A stretch of DNA of 16,191 nucleotides from Clostridia bacterium (GCA_009930125.1 RZYZ01000021.1:1-16191); one strand, 5' to 3'; shown: positions 6,413 through 14,109, counted from the first letter of the stretch. Translations and numbers: made by a program. The notes: generated by a model not told the origin, from the letters alone.

Positions 6413-7171
6413 ATGACAGTTTGGACCAGTGAAGATGAACGGAACAAGAATAAGATGATGAACATCATGGACGGGGAAACCATGGAATGGGCCCAGAAAA
6501 AGTCCAGAGAATTAGCAAAACTCATGTCCTATTATCGATGCGCCATGATGGAGATTGAGACGAAGCTGAATGTGCTGAGTGAAGAGTTTTCCTGGGAGAA
6601 GGACCACAATCCCATCTCCAGTATCAGAAAAAGACTGAAATCACTCCCCTCCATCCGGGAGAAGTTGGACCGGAGAGGTTTTCCCGTATCCATCGATTCC
6701 ATAGAAGAGAATCTCAACGATGTGGCAGGGGTGAGAGTCATCTGCTCCTTTCCGGAGGATGTCTATGCCATACGGGATGCGCTTCTGACCCAGGACGATC
6801 TGACGCTGCTGGAGGAGAAGGACTATGTGAAAAACCCCAAACCCAACGGCTACAGAAGTCTTCATCTCATTATGAGCATTCCCATCTATCTTGCCCATGA
6901 GAAGAAGAGGATGAAGGTGGAGATTCAGCTGCGCACCATCGCCATGGATTTCTGGGCAAGTCTGGAGCATCAGCTTCGCTACAAGAAAGAAGTGCTGTTC
7001 ACAAAAGAGATGGCCCATGAGCTCAGTGAGTGCGCCAGAATCAGTGCGGATCTGGACCTTCGGATGGACAATCTGAGAAAGGGTGTGGAAGAGCAGTACA
7101 ATGACCGGCATCTGAGCGCTGTGGATGGCAAGAAGACGTTTCTCATGGAGAAGCATCTTAAGCACCAGTAG
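6413..7171 (+). CDS. relQ: Small alarmone synthetase, (p)ppGpp synthetase RelQ/YjbM-like
   Basis: A single-domain RelA/SpoT-type pyrophosphotransferase that moves pyrophosphate from ATP to the 3' hydroxyl of GDP or GTP, making (p)ppGpp in the cytoplasm. The catalytic landmarks are in order: NPISSIRKRLKS (66-77), DVAGVRVIC with Asp103 and Arg108, KNPKPNGYRSLHL (140-152), EIQLRT (170-175) and FWASLEHQLRYK (from 180). There is no HD hydrolase domain and no TGS or ACT domain, so it is a small synthetase-only enzyme. At 252 residues it is somewhat longer than typical RelQ, mainly at both ends. ATG 6413 follows GAAGGAG closely. The DUF488 frame begins 19 bases after its stop, so the two form an operon. 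The choice of RelQ over RelP rests on general resemblance only. Confidence 0.88.
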   Translation: MTVWTSEDERNKNKMMNIMDGETMEWAQKKSRELAKLMSYYRCAMMEIETKLNVLSEEFSWEKDHNPISSIRKRLKSLPSIREKLDRRGFPVSIDSIEENLNDVAGVRVICSFPEDVYAIRDALLTQDDLTLLEEKDYVKNPKPNGYRSLHLIMSIPIYLAHEKKRMKVEIQLRTIAMDFWASLEHQLRYKKEVLFTKEMAHELSECARISADLDLRMDNLRKGVEEQYNDRHLSAVDGKKTFLMEKHLKHQ

Positions 7172-7190
7172 AGGGAAGGAGTGCGAAGTG

Positions 7191-7568
7191 ATGGGGAAAA
7201 TTCTTATGAGAAGAATCTATGAAGAGAAGAAGGAGAACGAAACGAGAATACTGGTGGAAAGGCTCTGGCCAAGAGGCGTCTCCAAAGAGAAGGCGGAGCT
7301 TTCCCACTGAGCGAAGGACATCACCCCAAGTGATGCCCTTAGAAAGTCATTTCATGACGGGAAGCTCGAAAAAGAGCAGTTTCAGGAGCATTACAGGAAG
7401 GAAATAGCTGAAAATGATGCCCTGGAAGCCTTTCTCACCTATGTGGAGGAGAAACTGAAGGAACAGGACGTGGTCCTTCTTTCCTCCGTGAAAGAGTTCT
7501 CTCAAAGTCATGTGCCTGTACTGAAGGAGATTCTGGAGGAGAAACGGAAGGGAAAGAATGACAGATGA
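7191..7568 (+). pseudogene. DUF488 (YeaO-like) gene interrupted by an in-frame TGA
   Basis: One continuous frame of 126 codons encodes a whole DUF488 protein except that codon 40 is TGA (7308-7310). Before it come MGKILMRRIYEEKK and the family hallmark ILVERLWPRGVSKEKAEL; after it, in the same frame, AKDITPSDALRKSFHDGKLE and so on to VVLLSSVKEFSQSHVPVLKEILEE and a normal TGA stop at 7566. In homologues I recall, this column is tryptophan, as in DEWCKEVAPS, so one TGG-to-TGA change explains it. The rest is undamaged, which suggests a very recent mutation, a sequencing error or readthrough. AAGGAG lies 9 to 10 bases ahead of ATG 7191, and the gene follows relQ by 19 bases. DUF488 has no firmly assigned function. 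TGA is the normal stop elsewhere here, for example in the PpaX-like gene. Confidence 0.82.
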
Positions 7569-7620
7569 GAGGGAGCCTCTCCTGGAATCAGCAATGCGTT
7601 TCGGAAACTGCGCGGTTCTC

Positions 7621-7629
7621 TGATATAAT
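7621..7629 (+). promoter_or_regulatory. Extended -10 promoter of the HAD phosphatase gene
   Basis: TG-A-TATAAT with a perfect TATAAT at 7624-7629, about 38 bases ahead of the start codon. No clear -35 box is present; TTCGGA at 7600-7605 is the best, weak candidate. Confidence 0.6.
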
Positions 7630-7666
7630 GGAAACATCGAAAAAACGAAGGATAAGGTGATGAGAT

Positions 7667-8320
7667 ATGATAGAAGCGGTATTATTTGATCTGGACGGCA
7701 CCGTGGCCAATACCAATGAACTGATCTACGAGTCGTTCCGAAGACTTTTCTATGAAAAGATGAAGATGGAGGTGGACGATGAGGAGATCTACAGCCTCTT
7801 CGGCGAACCGCTGGAAAACAGTCTGAAGAAGTATGCACAAGACACTAGTGAACTGATGCTTTTTTTCCGGGCCTTTAATGAATCCAATCATGACCAGATG
7901 ATCCGTCCCTTCGAAGGGGTGGAAGAAGCACTGATAAAGCTGAGGGAAAAGGGACTGAAGCTTGGCATCGTCACCAGCAAAAGGGAAGGCATGGCCAGAA
8001 GAAGCCTCCAGGCCCTGGGTCTCACAGAGTATTTCGAAGTGGTGATCACGCCGGAATCCACAAAGAAGCACAAGCCTGAACCGGAACCGATCTATAAAGC
8101 CTGTGCGCTTTTAGGCGGCATTGATCCGAAAAACACCGTCATGGTGGGCGATGCGTCCTATGACATCCTCTGCGGTAACAGAGCCGGTGCCACATCCGTT
8201 GCGGTATCCTACAGCATGATTCATCCGGAGACCATAAAAAGGGCAAAGCCTCACTATATGGTGGATGATCTGAGAGAACTTGTGGAGCTTATCCATAGGC
8301 TCAATGAAGAGAGAGCCTGA
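7667..8320 (+). CDS. HAD-family phosphatase, PpaX-like pyrophosphatase
   Basis: A 217-residue cytoplasmic haloacid-dehalogenase hydrolase. Motif I is FDLDGTVANTNE with nucleophile Asp8 and acid Asp10; motif II is IVTSK; motif III lysine lies in KKHKPEPEP; motif IV is MVGDASYDI. The helical cap between residues 15 and 85 places it in subfamily IA. The beginning DLDGTxxNTNELIxESF and the overall length match PpaX, which hydrolyses pyrophosphate formed by HPr kinase/phosphorylase, but phosphoglycolate phosphatase is a near relative and cannot be excluded by eye. It has its own promoter, starts at ATG 7667 behind AAGGTGATG, ends in TGA and is followed by a bidirectional terminator. About 80 bases between the stop and the terminator hold nothing recognisable. 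Confidence 0.88.
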   Translation: MIEAVLFDLDGTVANTNELIYESFRRLFYEKMKMEVDDEEIYSLFGEPLENSLKKYAQDTSELMLFFRAFNESNHDQMIRPFEGVEEALIKLREKGLKLGIVTSKREGMARRSLQALGLTEYFEVVITPESTKKHKPEPEPIYKACALLGGIDPKNTVMVGDASYDILCGNRAGATSVAVSYSMIHPETIKRAKPHYMVDDLRELVELIHRLNEERA

Positions 8321-8410
8321 TAAGAAAGTTTCCGCTAAGGATGACTGCAATAAGAAGAATGTCCTGGTTCCTAGGAAAAGAAGTTTAACATAGGATTGTC
8401 AGAAAACAGA

Positions 8411-8462
8411 AAATGCAGGGAGAAATCACCGATCATAGGTGAAGTCTTCCTGCATTTTATTG
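8411..8462 (+). terminator. Bidirectional terminator between convergent genes
   Basis: The stem AAATGCAGG (8411-8419) with CCTGCATTT (8449-8457) extends by GAGA/TCTT pairs and closes over an inner TCACC/GGTGA stem with a 7-base loop. TTTTATTG follows on the plus strand and a T-rich TTTCTGTTTTC on the minus strand, so it can serve both the HAD gene and the glycoside hydrolase gene. Confidence 0.87.
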
Positions 8463-8497
8463 TGGTTCAAGTATGGGGTTTTCTTCTCTTATAGATG

Positions 8498-10318
8498 CTA
8501 CTCTACACCTGGCAGTACGATCTGGCTCTCCACATGGAGCCGGTTGAAGGCGGATACCGCGTAGGTGTAGTTTTCCGTGTCCAGGTGATTCATCTCATAG
8601 CGGCTGACGCTGCCGTCCACGGGGATCTTTCTGTAGATGTATGCGGGATTTTCCGGGTCCAGGTCAGTCTTGGGGAACCGGTAGAGGATGAAGTATCTGG
8701 TCTTCTCGCTTTCATCAAATCCTTCGTAGCCATCCCGGAAGGAAAGAATATGATCCTTTATGAGAACATCACCTGGTGCGGCTGCCCTGGCATGGGGCAG
8801 GTTTTCATTTTTCGGGATGATCGCCATGTCCCCATAGAGGGCTCTAATCGCTTCGTTGTTTTTTACCAGTGCTTCTTTTCCTTCCCCCGTGAAGGCGCTG
8901 TGGCCTGGGGTCAGGTAGCTGAAGCGGAAGAAGCTGCTGCCTCGGATATTATCCAGGGAATGGTTATAGGAGATCTGGTCCTTGATAAGGGTGTCTCCCT
9001 GCCAGTAGGGATTGTCTATCTGTTCATAGACTTTGTAGTTTGCATGGCCGATGTAGAGGTCCACGTCCGTTCCTTCCACCTGATCGTTCCACCATCTGGC
9101 AAGAACGGAGTAGGGGGCGGCCGCTTCTCCGAAGTTCCAGTAGATCTGAGGGATGACGTAATCCACCAGTTCCTCCTGGATCCATTTTCTGGTGTCGGTG
9201 AAGACCTGATGCTGGTAGGTTTCCGAGCTTTCCAGAGGCGTGTCGGAACCTGCCCCGTCTGTCTCCTCCGCGTGACCCCAGATGCCGAAGGGGCTTACGC
9301 CCAGCTTCACGTAGGGTTTCAGATCATGGACCTTTTCACTGAGTTCTTGGATGAAGAGGTAGGTGTTGTTTCTTCTCCAGGCCTTGATGTCGGTAAAGTC
9401 TCCTTTATTGGCCAGGAAGGTCATGGCATCTTCTTCCTCGTCTCCGAAGAGATAGGGGACGGTTTCGCCATTCTCACTTAGCTTTGTGCTGCGATAGGGG
9501 TAGAAGTAATCATCCAGATGCACAGCATCGATGTCGTAGGTTCTCACCACTTCCATGATGCTCTGGATCACATGTTCCCTTGCAGAGGGGTTACCCGGGT
9601 CCAGAAACAGCCTGTCATCGAATCTCAGGACCTGAGAGGGATGGGCTCTTGCATAGCTTTCTTCATGAAGCGCTGCAAGGATTTCGCTGGTCTCTTTTTC
9701 GCTTTTGTCCACGGTGACGCGGAAGGGGTTAAACCACGCATGAAATTCCATGCCTCTTTTATGGGTCTCTTCTATGGCGAACTGCAGAAGATTGAAGGGG
9801 AGATCTTTTGAAAGGTCTCCAGTGACATAGATGGAAGGAGGATTCAGTGCGGACAGGTAGAGGGCATCCTCTGCTGGCCGTACCTGCATGATCACCGCAT
9901 TGAGATTGTACAGCTCATAGACATCCAGTATCTTACGGAAGGATTCCTTCAGCTCGCTGGTGGTCATGCCGGGCCTCTCCGGATAGTCCAGGTTTCGCAC
10001 GGAGGGAAGCCACGCTGCGCGGAATTCGTATTTGCCTGACTCCGGATTCTTTTCCTGTTCCAGATAGGTGACGGCCGGCATAGGATCTTCAGAAGGCTCC
10101 TTATCAGGCGTTTCCACCCCTTCTTCCGGGATGGGCGCAGGCGCTTTTTCTCCATTTCCGAAAATGCCGCAGGTCCATAGGAGGACCAGGCTGATCAGAA
10201 GGAGAAGGAGGGCTCCGATTAGGGTGCTCTTCTTCTTTCTCTGGGGTATGTTCACCTCTTTGGGATACACCAGTATTTCTTCTTTCTTTTCTTTCTGATG
10301 GTTGTTGTTTTCAGGCAT
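8498..10318 (-). CDS. Membrane-anchored family 10-like glycoside hydrolase (DUF187/YngK type)
   Basis: A 606-residue cell-surface protein. Residues 1-31 are a hydrophilic, charged cytoplasmic tail ending in RKKK, residues 32-53 are one membrane helix, and 55-97 are a proline- and glutamate-rich linker. From residue 98 runs the GHL10/DUF187 barrel: EFRAAWLPSVRNLDYP, YNLNAVIMQVRPAEDALY, EFHAWFNPFRVT, IDAVHLDDYFYPY and LGVSPFGIWGH are characteristic. The last 85 residues resemble a fibronectin-III-like domain. Homologues are thought to act on cell-wall or other glycans, but the substrate is not established. A GTG four codons upstream (10330) lies inside the ribosome binding site GAGGTG, so I use ATG 10318, 9 bases beyond that site. 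There is no lipobox: the cysteine follows WT. Confidence 0.88.
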   Translation of the reverse strand: MPENNNHQKEKKEEILVYPKEVNIPQRKKKSTLIGALLLLLISLVLLWTCGIFGNGEKAPAPIPEEGVETPDKEPSEDPMPAVTYLEQEKNPESGKYEFRAAWLPSVRNLDYPERPGMTTSELKESFRKILDVYELYNLNAVIMQVRPAEDALYLSALNPPSIYVTGDLSKDLPFNLLQFAIEETHKRGMEFHAWFNPFRVTVDKSEKETSEILAALHEESYARAHPSQVLRFDDRLFLDPGNPSAREHVIQSIMEVVRTYDIDAVHLDDYFYPYRSTKLSENGETVPYLFGDEEEDAMTFLANKGDFTDIKAWRRNNTYLFIQELSEKVHDLKPYVKLGVSPFGIWGHAEETDGAGSDTPLESSETYQHQVFTDTRKWIQEELVDYVIPQIYWNFGEAAAPYSVLARWWNDQVEGTDVDLYIGHANYKVYEQIDNPYWQGDTLIKDQISYNHSLDNIRGSSFFRFSYLTPGHSAFTGEGKEALVKNNEAIRALYGDMAIIPKNENLPHARAAAPGDVLIKDHILSFRDGYEGFDESEKTRYFILYRFPKTDLDPENPAYIYRKIPVDGSVSRYEMNHLDTENYTYAVSAFNRLHVESQIVLPGVE

Positions 10319-10429
10319 CGATATTGTCACCTCACTACATCAAGCATTGTCTTTGATTATTGATTGAATCGAATTCCATGGTTGTGGTTAGTATGGCACA
10401 AGTAGCTTAAGGAAGAGTTACATTTCAGT

Positions 10430-10462
10430 GAAAAGAAAGGGACCGATGCCAATCAGTCCCTT
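10430..10462 (-). terminator. Terminator of the carboxypeptidase gene
   Basis: Read on the minus strand, AAGGGAC pairs with GTCCCTT (10456-10462 with 10437-10443), with a further GAT/ATC stem inside and a TTTCTTTTC tail. It lies 19 bases past the stop of the carboxypeptidase gene and ahead of the glycoside hydrolase gene, so those two are separately transcribed. Confidence 0.8.
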
Positions 10463-10480
10463 CCGAGCAAACGGGTTTTG

Positions 10481-11794
10481 CTATTTGAAGCGGTTTCTTT
10501 TTGAATCATCCACATACTTATTGGATCTTCTGGCGGCTTCGATTCTTCTTCTTCTGGCTGCCTTTTTTCTTCTCTTGCTGATGGTAAGAACAAGGAGGAG
10601 AACCACGAAGGTCACGGTGAAGAAGACGATGAGGATGTAGCTGAGAAGATGGGTTTTGAGGATTTTGTCTTCCACATCCAGGGTGGACAGAAGGTCCACG
10701 CTCTTCGTGACCCGTCTTTCCTTTATGCTTGCGGTTCCGACCACGGAGTTTTCCTTGATCTCACCAGCGGAAAGGTCCAGGTAGGAGATCTCGATGTCCG
10801 CTTCACTGAGGTTCACATCATTCCCGTACACGGAAATGGTGTCTGCGGATTTCACAGGCACTTCGATTTCCCTGGTGGGACCGATGAATTTATAGGGTCT
10901 GTAGGAAATGGTGATGACGCCCACTTCTTCGGATTTGGACAGCTTGATGACTTTCTCCTCCTCAAAGGCCGCATTGACCATGCTTTCCGTTTCTTCGAAG
11001 ACCAGAAGATTCACCCGATCGTCTGTGCTGTTCAGGATGATGTTTCCGATGGTCTGTCCGTCTCGTTCATAGACACCGGCGAAGCATCTGCCGGCTTCTC
11101 CTGTATAGCCGGTCTTGCCCATGATGTTTCCGAGAAGACCGATATGCTTGTTTCTGTTTTCAAGGAGGCCCAGGGTTTCATTTTTGCTCTTCATCTCATA
11201 GCTCTGCTTCATGGAGACTTCCCGAATCCAGGGGTCATTGTAGGCCGCTTTCAGAAGGAGCATCAGGTCGTAGGCGGTGGTGTAGTGATTGTCGTCATGA
11301 AGTCCGCTGGTGGTGACGAAGTTGGAATTCATCATGCCAAGCTCTTTGGCCTTTTCATTCATGAGCTTCACGAAGTCTGCCTCGGTTTCTGAGATGTTCA
11401 GGGCGATGACGGTGGACGCATCATTTAAGGAAGCCAGGAGAAGAGCATGCATGATGTCATCTGCTGGAATCTCCGTACCTACGGGAATGTTCTTGAGATT
11501 CCAGTAGATGGCGTAGGGTTCCACAAGCTTTCCTTCCTGAGGATAAGCCAGATACTCCGTTTTTCTGGAGGAATAATGATCCGAAAACACCAGCGCGGTG
11601 AGTAGCTTCGTGATGGATGCGGGATAGACCTTCTTGTCGATGTCCTTGGTGAAGATCAGTTCATCCGTCTCCATATCGAAGGCGATGGCTGCAGAGCCGG
11701 AGATCTGGGGTATTTCCGCCTTGACGGTGGTGGCAGGCAGTAGCAGCACGATGATGATGAGTAGCGCAGGCAGTTTCTTCAGTGTTTTTCTCAT
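10481..11794 (-). CDS. D-alanyl-D-alanine carboxypeptidase (low-molecular-weight PBP)
   Basis: A 437-residue penicillin-binding protein that trims the terminal D-Ala from peptidoglycan stem peptides outside the membrane. A signal peptide ends at VKA (residue 26). The serine-protease-like triad of motifs is Ser60-Ile-Thr-Lys63 (PASITK), Ser122-Leu-Asn124 (ASLNDAS) and Lys227-Thr-Gly229 (GKTGYTGEAG). The middle motif reads SLN where most DacA/DacF have S-A/G-N. A beta-rich region follows, then a true membrane helix (about 383-405) and a 32-residue, very basic cytoplasmic tail, rather than the usual amphipathic C-terminal anchor. AGGAGG lies 5 bases ahead of the ATG. It is divergent from the Nudix gene and ends in its own terminator. 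DacF-like is my best guess. Confidence 0.9.
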   Translation of the reverse strand: MRKTLKKLPALLIIIVLLLPATTVKAEIPQISGSAAIAFDMETDELIFTKDIDKKVYPASITKLLTALVFSDHYSSRKTEYLAYPQEGKLVEPYAIYWNLKNIPVGTEIPADDIMHALLLASLNDASTVIALNISETEADFVKLMNEKAKELGMMNSNFVTTSGLHDDNHYTTAYDLMLLLKAAYNDPWIREVSMKQSYEMKSKNETLGLLENRNKHIGLLGNIMGKTGYTGEAGRCFAGVYERDGQTIGNIILNSTDDRVNLLVFEETESMVNAAFEEEKVIKLSKSEEVGVITISYRPYKFIGPTREIEVPVKSADTISVYGNDVNLSEADIEISYLDLSAGEIKENSVVGTASIKERRVTKSVDLLSTLDVEDKILKTHLLSYILIVFFTVTFVVLLLVLTISKRRKKAARRRRIEAARRSNKYVDDSKRNRFK

Positions 11795-11832
11795 GGGATC
11801 CTCCTCTTGTATCTGGTCATTCTATGTCAATG

Positions 11833-11859
11833 GGATAATTATCCATTCATCACGGTGAT
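11833..11859. promoter_or_regulatory. Two short perfect palindromes in the leader of the carboxypeptidase gene
   Basis: GGATAATTATCC (11833-11844) is a 12-bp perfect palindrome; ATCAC-G-GTGAT (11849-11859) is an 11-bp dyad five bases further. Both lie between the minus-strand -10 box and the start codon, where a bound repressor would block transcription. No regulator is identified. Confidence 0.35.
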
Positions 11860-11878
11860 ATTTGAATACACTATGAAT

Positions 11879-11884
11879 ATTATA
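11879..11884 (-). promoter_or_regulatory. -10 box of the carboxypeptidase gene
   Basis: A perfect TATAAT on the minus strand, within GTTATAAT (11879-11886). No convincing -35 is present 17 bases upstream. The resulting leader is about 75 nt. The identical octamer occurs on the plus strand for the divergent gene. Confidence 0.5.
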
Positions 11885-11920
11885 ACCTAAAAGTGACAGA
11901 TTTTTCATCAAAATCGTAAC

Positions 11921-11937
11921 ATTATATCTGTTATAAT
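11921..11937 (+). promoter_or_regulatory. -10 box and dyad of the Nudix-ADH operon
   Basis: TATAAT at 11932-11937 is the -10 for the Nudix gene. With ATTATA at 11921-11926 it forms a 6-bp inverted repeat separated by five bases, so the promoter element is itself half of a dyad. A -35 box is not obvious. Confidence 0.5.
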
Positions 11938-11972
11938 AAGGATACGAGTAAAGTAAAGAACAGGTGAGTAAT

Positions 11973-12587
11973 TTGAAATCCATAGACATGTTTAAAAACA
12001 GAAAACCCCAGGTCCTGGGCAAGCGGAGAGAGTATTCTGTGATGCTGCTCATCACGGAAATTGAGGGAGAAGAGCATCTGGTTCTGGAAAAGAGAGCCAG
12101 CACCCTGAAAAGCCAGCCTGGAGACATCTGTCTCCCGGGGGGATCCATCGATCCGGGAGAATCTCCCGTGGAAGCGTCGCTAAGAGAGACCATGGAGGAG
12201 CTGGGAGTAAACAAGGAGGAGATCGAGCTCATCGGTCCCATGGACTACTTCATCAGTCCCTATGGACAGACCATGTATCCTTTTGTGGCCAGGATCCGTC
12301 ACGCGGATTTTCAGCCCAACCCCGACGAGGTGGACAGACTGATTTTAGTGCCGCTGTCTTTTTTTGAGAAGAAAAGTCCGCTGATCTACGAAATCGACAT
12401 GACCGCCAAGATGGGAGAAGACTTTCCCTATCATCTCATCGAGAACGGAAAGGATTACCCTTTCCGCAAGGCCACCAACAAGCAGTACTTCTATAAGTAC
12501 GGGGATATCGTCATATGGGGCTTTACCGCCCAGATTGTTAAAAGCTTTATCGATTTATTGAAGGAGGAAGAACATGAAGAATTTTGA
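11973..12587 (+). CDS. Nudix hydrolase, CoA pyrophosphatase type (NudL/YeaB-like)
   Basis: A 204-residue cytoplasmic hydrolase of nucleoside diphosphates linked to another group. The Nudix box is complete: G57 to V79 (G-x5-E-x7-RE-T-M-EE-L-G-V). Just before it LEKRASTLKSQPGDICLPGG matches the extra motif of the CoA pyrophosphatase subgroup, which cuts CoA to 3',5'-ADP and 4'-phosphopantetheine. A GTG at 11964 is possible but lies within the ribosome binding site AGGTGAG, so the TTG at 11973 is preferred. The last 14 bases overlap the alcohol dehydrogenase gene, whose binding site GGAGG lies inside this gene, so the two are translationally coupled. The TTG versus GTG choice is the least certain point. 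Confidence 0.86.
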   Translation: MKSIDMFKNRKPQVLGKRREYSVMLLITEIEGEEHLVLEKRASTLKSQPGDICLPGGSIDPGESPVEASLRETMEELGVNKEEIELIGPMDYFISPYGQTMYPFVARIRHADFQPNPDEVDRLILVPLSFFEKKSPLIYEIDMTAKMGEDFPYHLIENGKDYPFRKATNKQYFYKYGDIVIWGFTAQIVKSFIDLLKEEEHEEF

Positions 12588-13734
12588 TTTTCACAATCCC
12601 ACAAGACTGGTCTTCGGTCAGGGGACCATCGAGAACATCGGTCAGTATGTGAAAGAATACGGAGACAAGAAGGTGCTGCTGCTCTACGGCAAAGGATCCA
12701 TCATGAGAAACGGTGTCTATGATGCTGTGGTGAAGTCGCTGAAGGAAGCAAGTATCGAATACGTGGAGATGAGCGGGGTCAAGCCCAATCCTGTCCTGTC
12801 CAAGGTCAGAGAGACCGTGGAGCTCATGAAGAAGGAGAAGGTGGATGCCATTGTTGCCGTAGGGGGAGGATCGGTGCTGGACACCTCCAAGATCAGTGCA
12901 GCGGCCTATTATTATGATGGAGATCCATGGGATTTCTATGAGAAGAAGGTGAAACCGGAAAGAGCGCTGCCCATCTATGGCGTTCTGACTATATCTGCCA
13001 CCGGATCGGAAATGAATTCAGGCGGCGTCATCACCAATGAGGAAGAAAAGAAGAAATGGGGATGGGGGTCCAAGTACACCTACCCAAGGCTGTCCATTGT
13101 GGATCCTTCTGTGCAGAAAACCCTGCCGAAGAATCAGACGGTGAACGGTGCGGTGGATACCATCACTCATGTGCTGGAGGAATATTTCGACGGAACGAAA
13201 GGGACGCTCATGCAGGACGAGTTCTCCGAGGGCATCATCCGAACCACCATGGTTTCGGTGAAAAAGCTTATTGAAGATCCGGAGGATTATGAAGCCCGTG
13301 CGAACCTTGCCTGGGCAGCCACCCTGGCCTTGAATGGACTGAACAAGCTAGGACGCAGAGGAGACTGGGCATCCCACGGCATCGAGCATTCTGTGTCCGC
13401 TTATTACGACATTGCCCATGCAGAAGGTCTGGCCATGGTCATGCCTGCCTGGATGAAGCATGTGTATAAGGAGGATGTGGACAAGTTTGCCCGTTTCGGA
13501 GAGAAGATCTTCGGCATCATGGAAGAAGACAAGGAAAAGGCAGCTGTCATGGCCATTGAAGCATATAAGCGTTTTCTCCAGGAAATCGGGGCACCGGTAT
13601 CACTGTCCGAGAGAAACATCGGCGATGAGCATCTTCGCGTCATGGCGCAGAACGCTCTTTTGCGAGGTCCCATCGGCGGACTGAAGAAGCTTCATGAAGA
13701 GGATGTCTATGAGATTCTGAAGCTGGCTCTGTAG
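12574..13734 (+). CDS. Iron-containing alcohol dehydrogenase (butanol dehydrogenase/YugJ type)
   Basis: A 386-residue group III alcohol dehydrogenase, cytoplasmic, reducing aldehydes to alcohols (or the reverse) with NAD(P)H. The nucleotide-binding GGGS is at 97-100 (VGGGSVLDTSK). The metal ligands are all visible: Asp195 and His199 (VDTITH), His268 (WASHGIEH) and His282 (IAHAEGLAMVMPAW). The segment TISATGSEMNSGGVITN is typical of the butanol dehydrogenase branch found in clostridia. The ATG follows GGAGG by 7 bases inside the Nudix gene. Coupling to a CoA-directed Nudix enzyme hints at a shared link to acyl-CoA or aldehyde metabolism, but this is inference. A 15-bp-stem terminator closes the operon. 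Confidence 0.94.
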   Translation: MKNFDFHNPTRLVFGQGTIENIGQYVKEYGDKKVLLLYGKGSIMRNGVYDAVVKSLKEASIEYVEMSGVKPNPVLSKVRETVELMKKEKVDAIVAVGGGSVLDTSKISAAAYYYDGDPWDFYEKKVKPERALPIYGVLTISATGSEMNSGGVITNEEEKKKWGWGSKYTYPRLSIVDPSVQKTLPKNQTVNGAVDTITHVLEEYFDGTKGTLMQDEFSEGIIRTTMVSVKKLIEDPEDYEARANLAWAATLALNGLNKLGRRGDWASHGIEHSVSAYYDIAHAEGLAMVMPAWMKHVYKEDVDKFARFGEKIFGIMEEDKEKAAVMAIEAYKRFLQEIGAPVSLSERNIGDEHLRVMAQNALLRGPIGGLKKLHEEDVYEILKLAL

Positions 13735-13804
13735 GCAATCCATTCTATATAGGAAATGGAAGACAAGAACTCAATCATAAAGGATGGATGAAAGTCCATT
13801 CGGG

Positions 13805-13847
13805 AGAAGGAGAAATCCCTGAAGAAAGAGGGGATTTCTCCTTCTTT
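13805..13847 (+). terminator. Terminator of the Nudix-ADH operon
   Basis: A perfect 15-bp stem (13805-13819 with 13831-13845), an 11-base loop, and a short T run overlapping the 3' arm (TTCTTTAAT). It marks the right edge of the GC-rich core segment. Confidence 0.88.
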
Positions 13848-13852
13848 AATGA

Positions 13853-14098
13853 TTGCAGAGCTTAGTCAGGTTTGAAGTAGTCGGAGAAATAAAAAGGATA
13901 AACAAACCAGATAGCGAGGGGAAAACATGTAGTAAATACCAGTTGTGTTGTTTTGATCGCAAGATATGCATCCAGCTGAATACAGCAGGGAGATTGACAG
14001 ATGACCGGGAGTATCTTGTGAAGTTGTTTTCTGCTCACGAAATACAATCATACAGAATGGTTAAGCCTTGTGCATTTCAGATGAAATTGAATGAATGA
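13853..14098 (+). pseudogene. Probable 5'-truncated small gene, function unknown
   Basis: An open frame of 81 codons beginning directly after an in-frame TGA and only a few bases beyond the terminator. Its only early start is TTG 13853, with no ribosome binding site; the first in-frame ATG is near the end. The product would be FEVVGEIKRINKP, SKYQLCCFDRKICIQLNTAG, EYLVKLFSAHEIQSYRMVKP: alternating hydrophobic residues suggesting beta strands, possibly an OB-like fold, and three cysteines. The composition is AT-rich like the genes to its right. I do not recognise it. It may be the tail of a gene whose front was lost when this segment was joined to the core, or a chance frame. Confidence 0.35.
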
Positions 14099-14109
14099 TG
14101 ACGATAAAT

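Noticed and set aside
7308..7340. Selenocysteine insertion at the TGA of the DUF488 gene
   Set aside because: The aligned residue in homologues is tryptophan, not cysteine, and the downstream hairpin loop CCCAA lacks the guanine/uracil signature expected of a bacterial SECIS element.
8495..9481. A 328-codon plus-strand frame antisense to the glycoside hydrolase gene
   Set aside because: It is a mirror of strong third-position bias in the real gene, with no ribosome binding site or recognisable motif, while the minus strand encodes a clear DUF187 protein.
10649..11392. A 247-codon plus-strand frame antisense to the carboxypeptidase gene
   Set aside because: It is a shadow of the PBP gene, which carries all three catalytic motifs on the minus strand.
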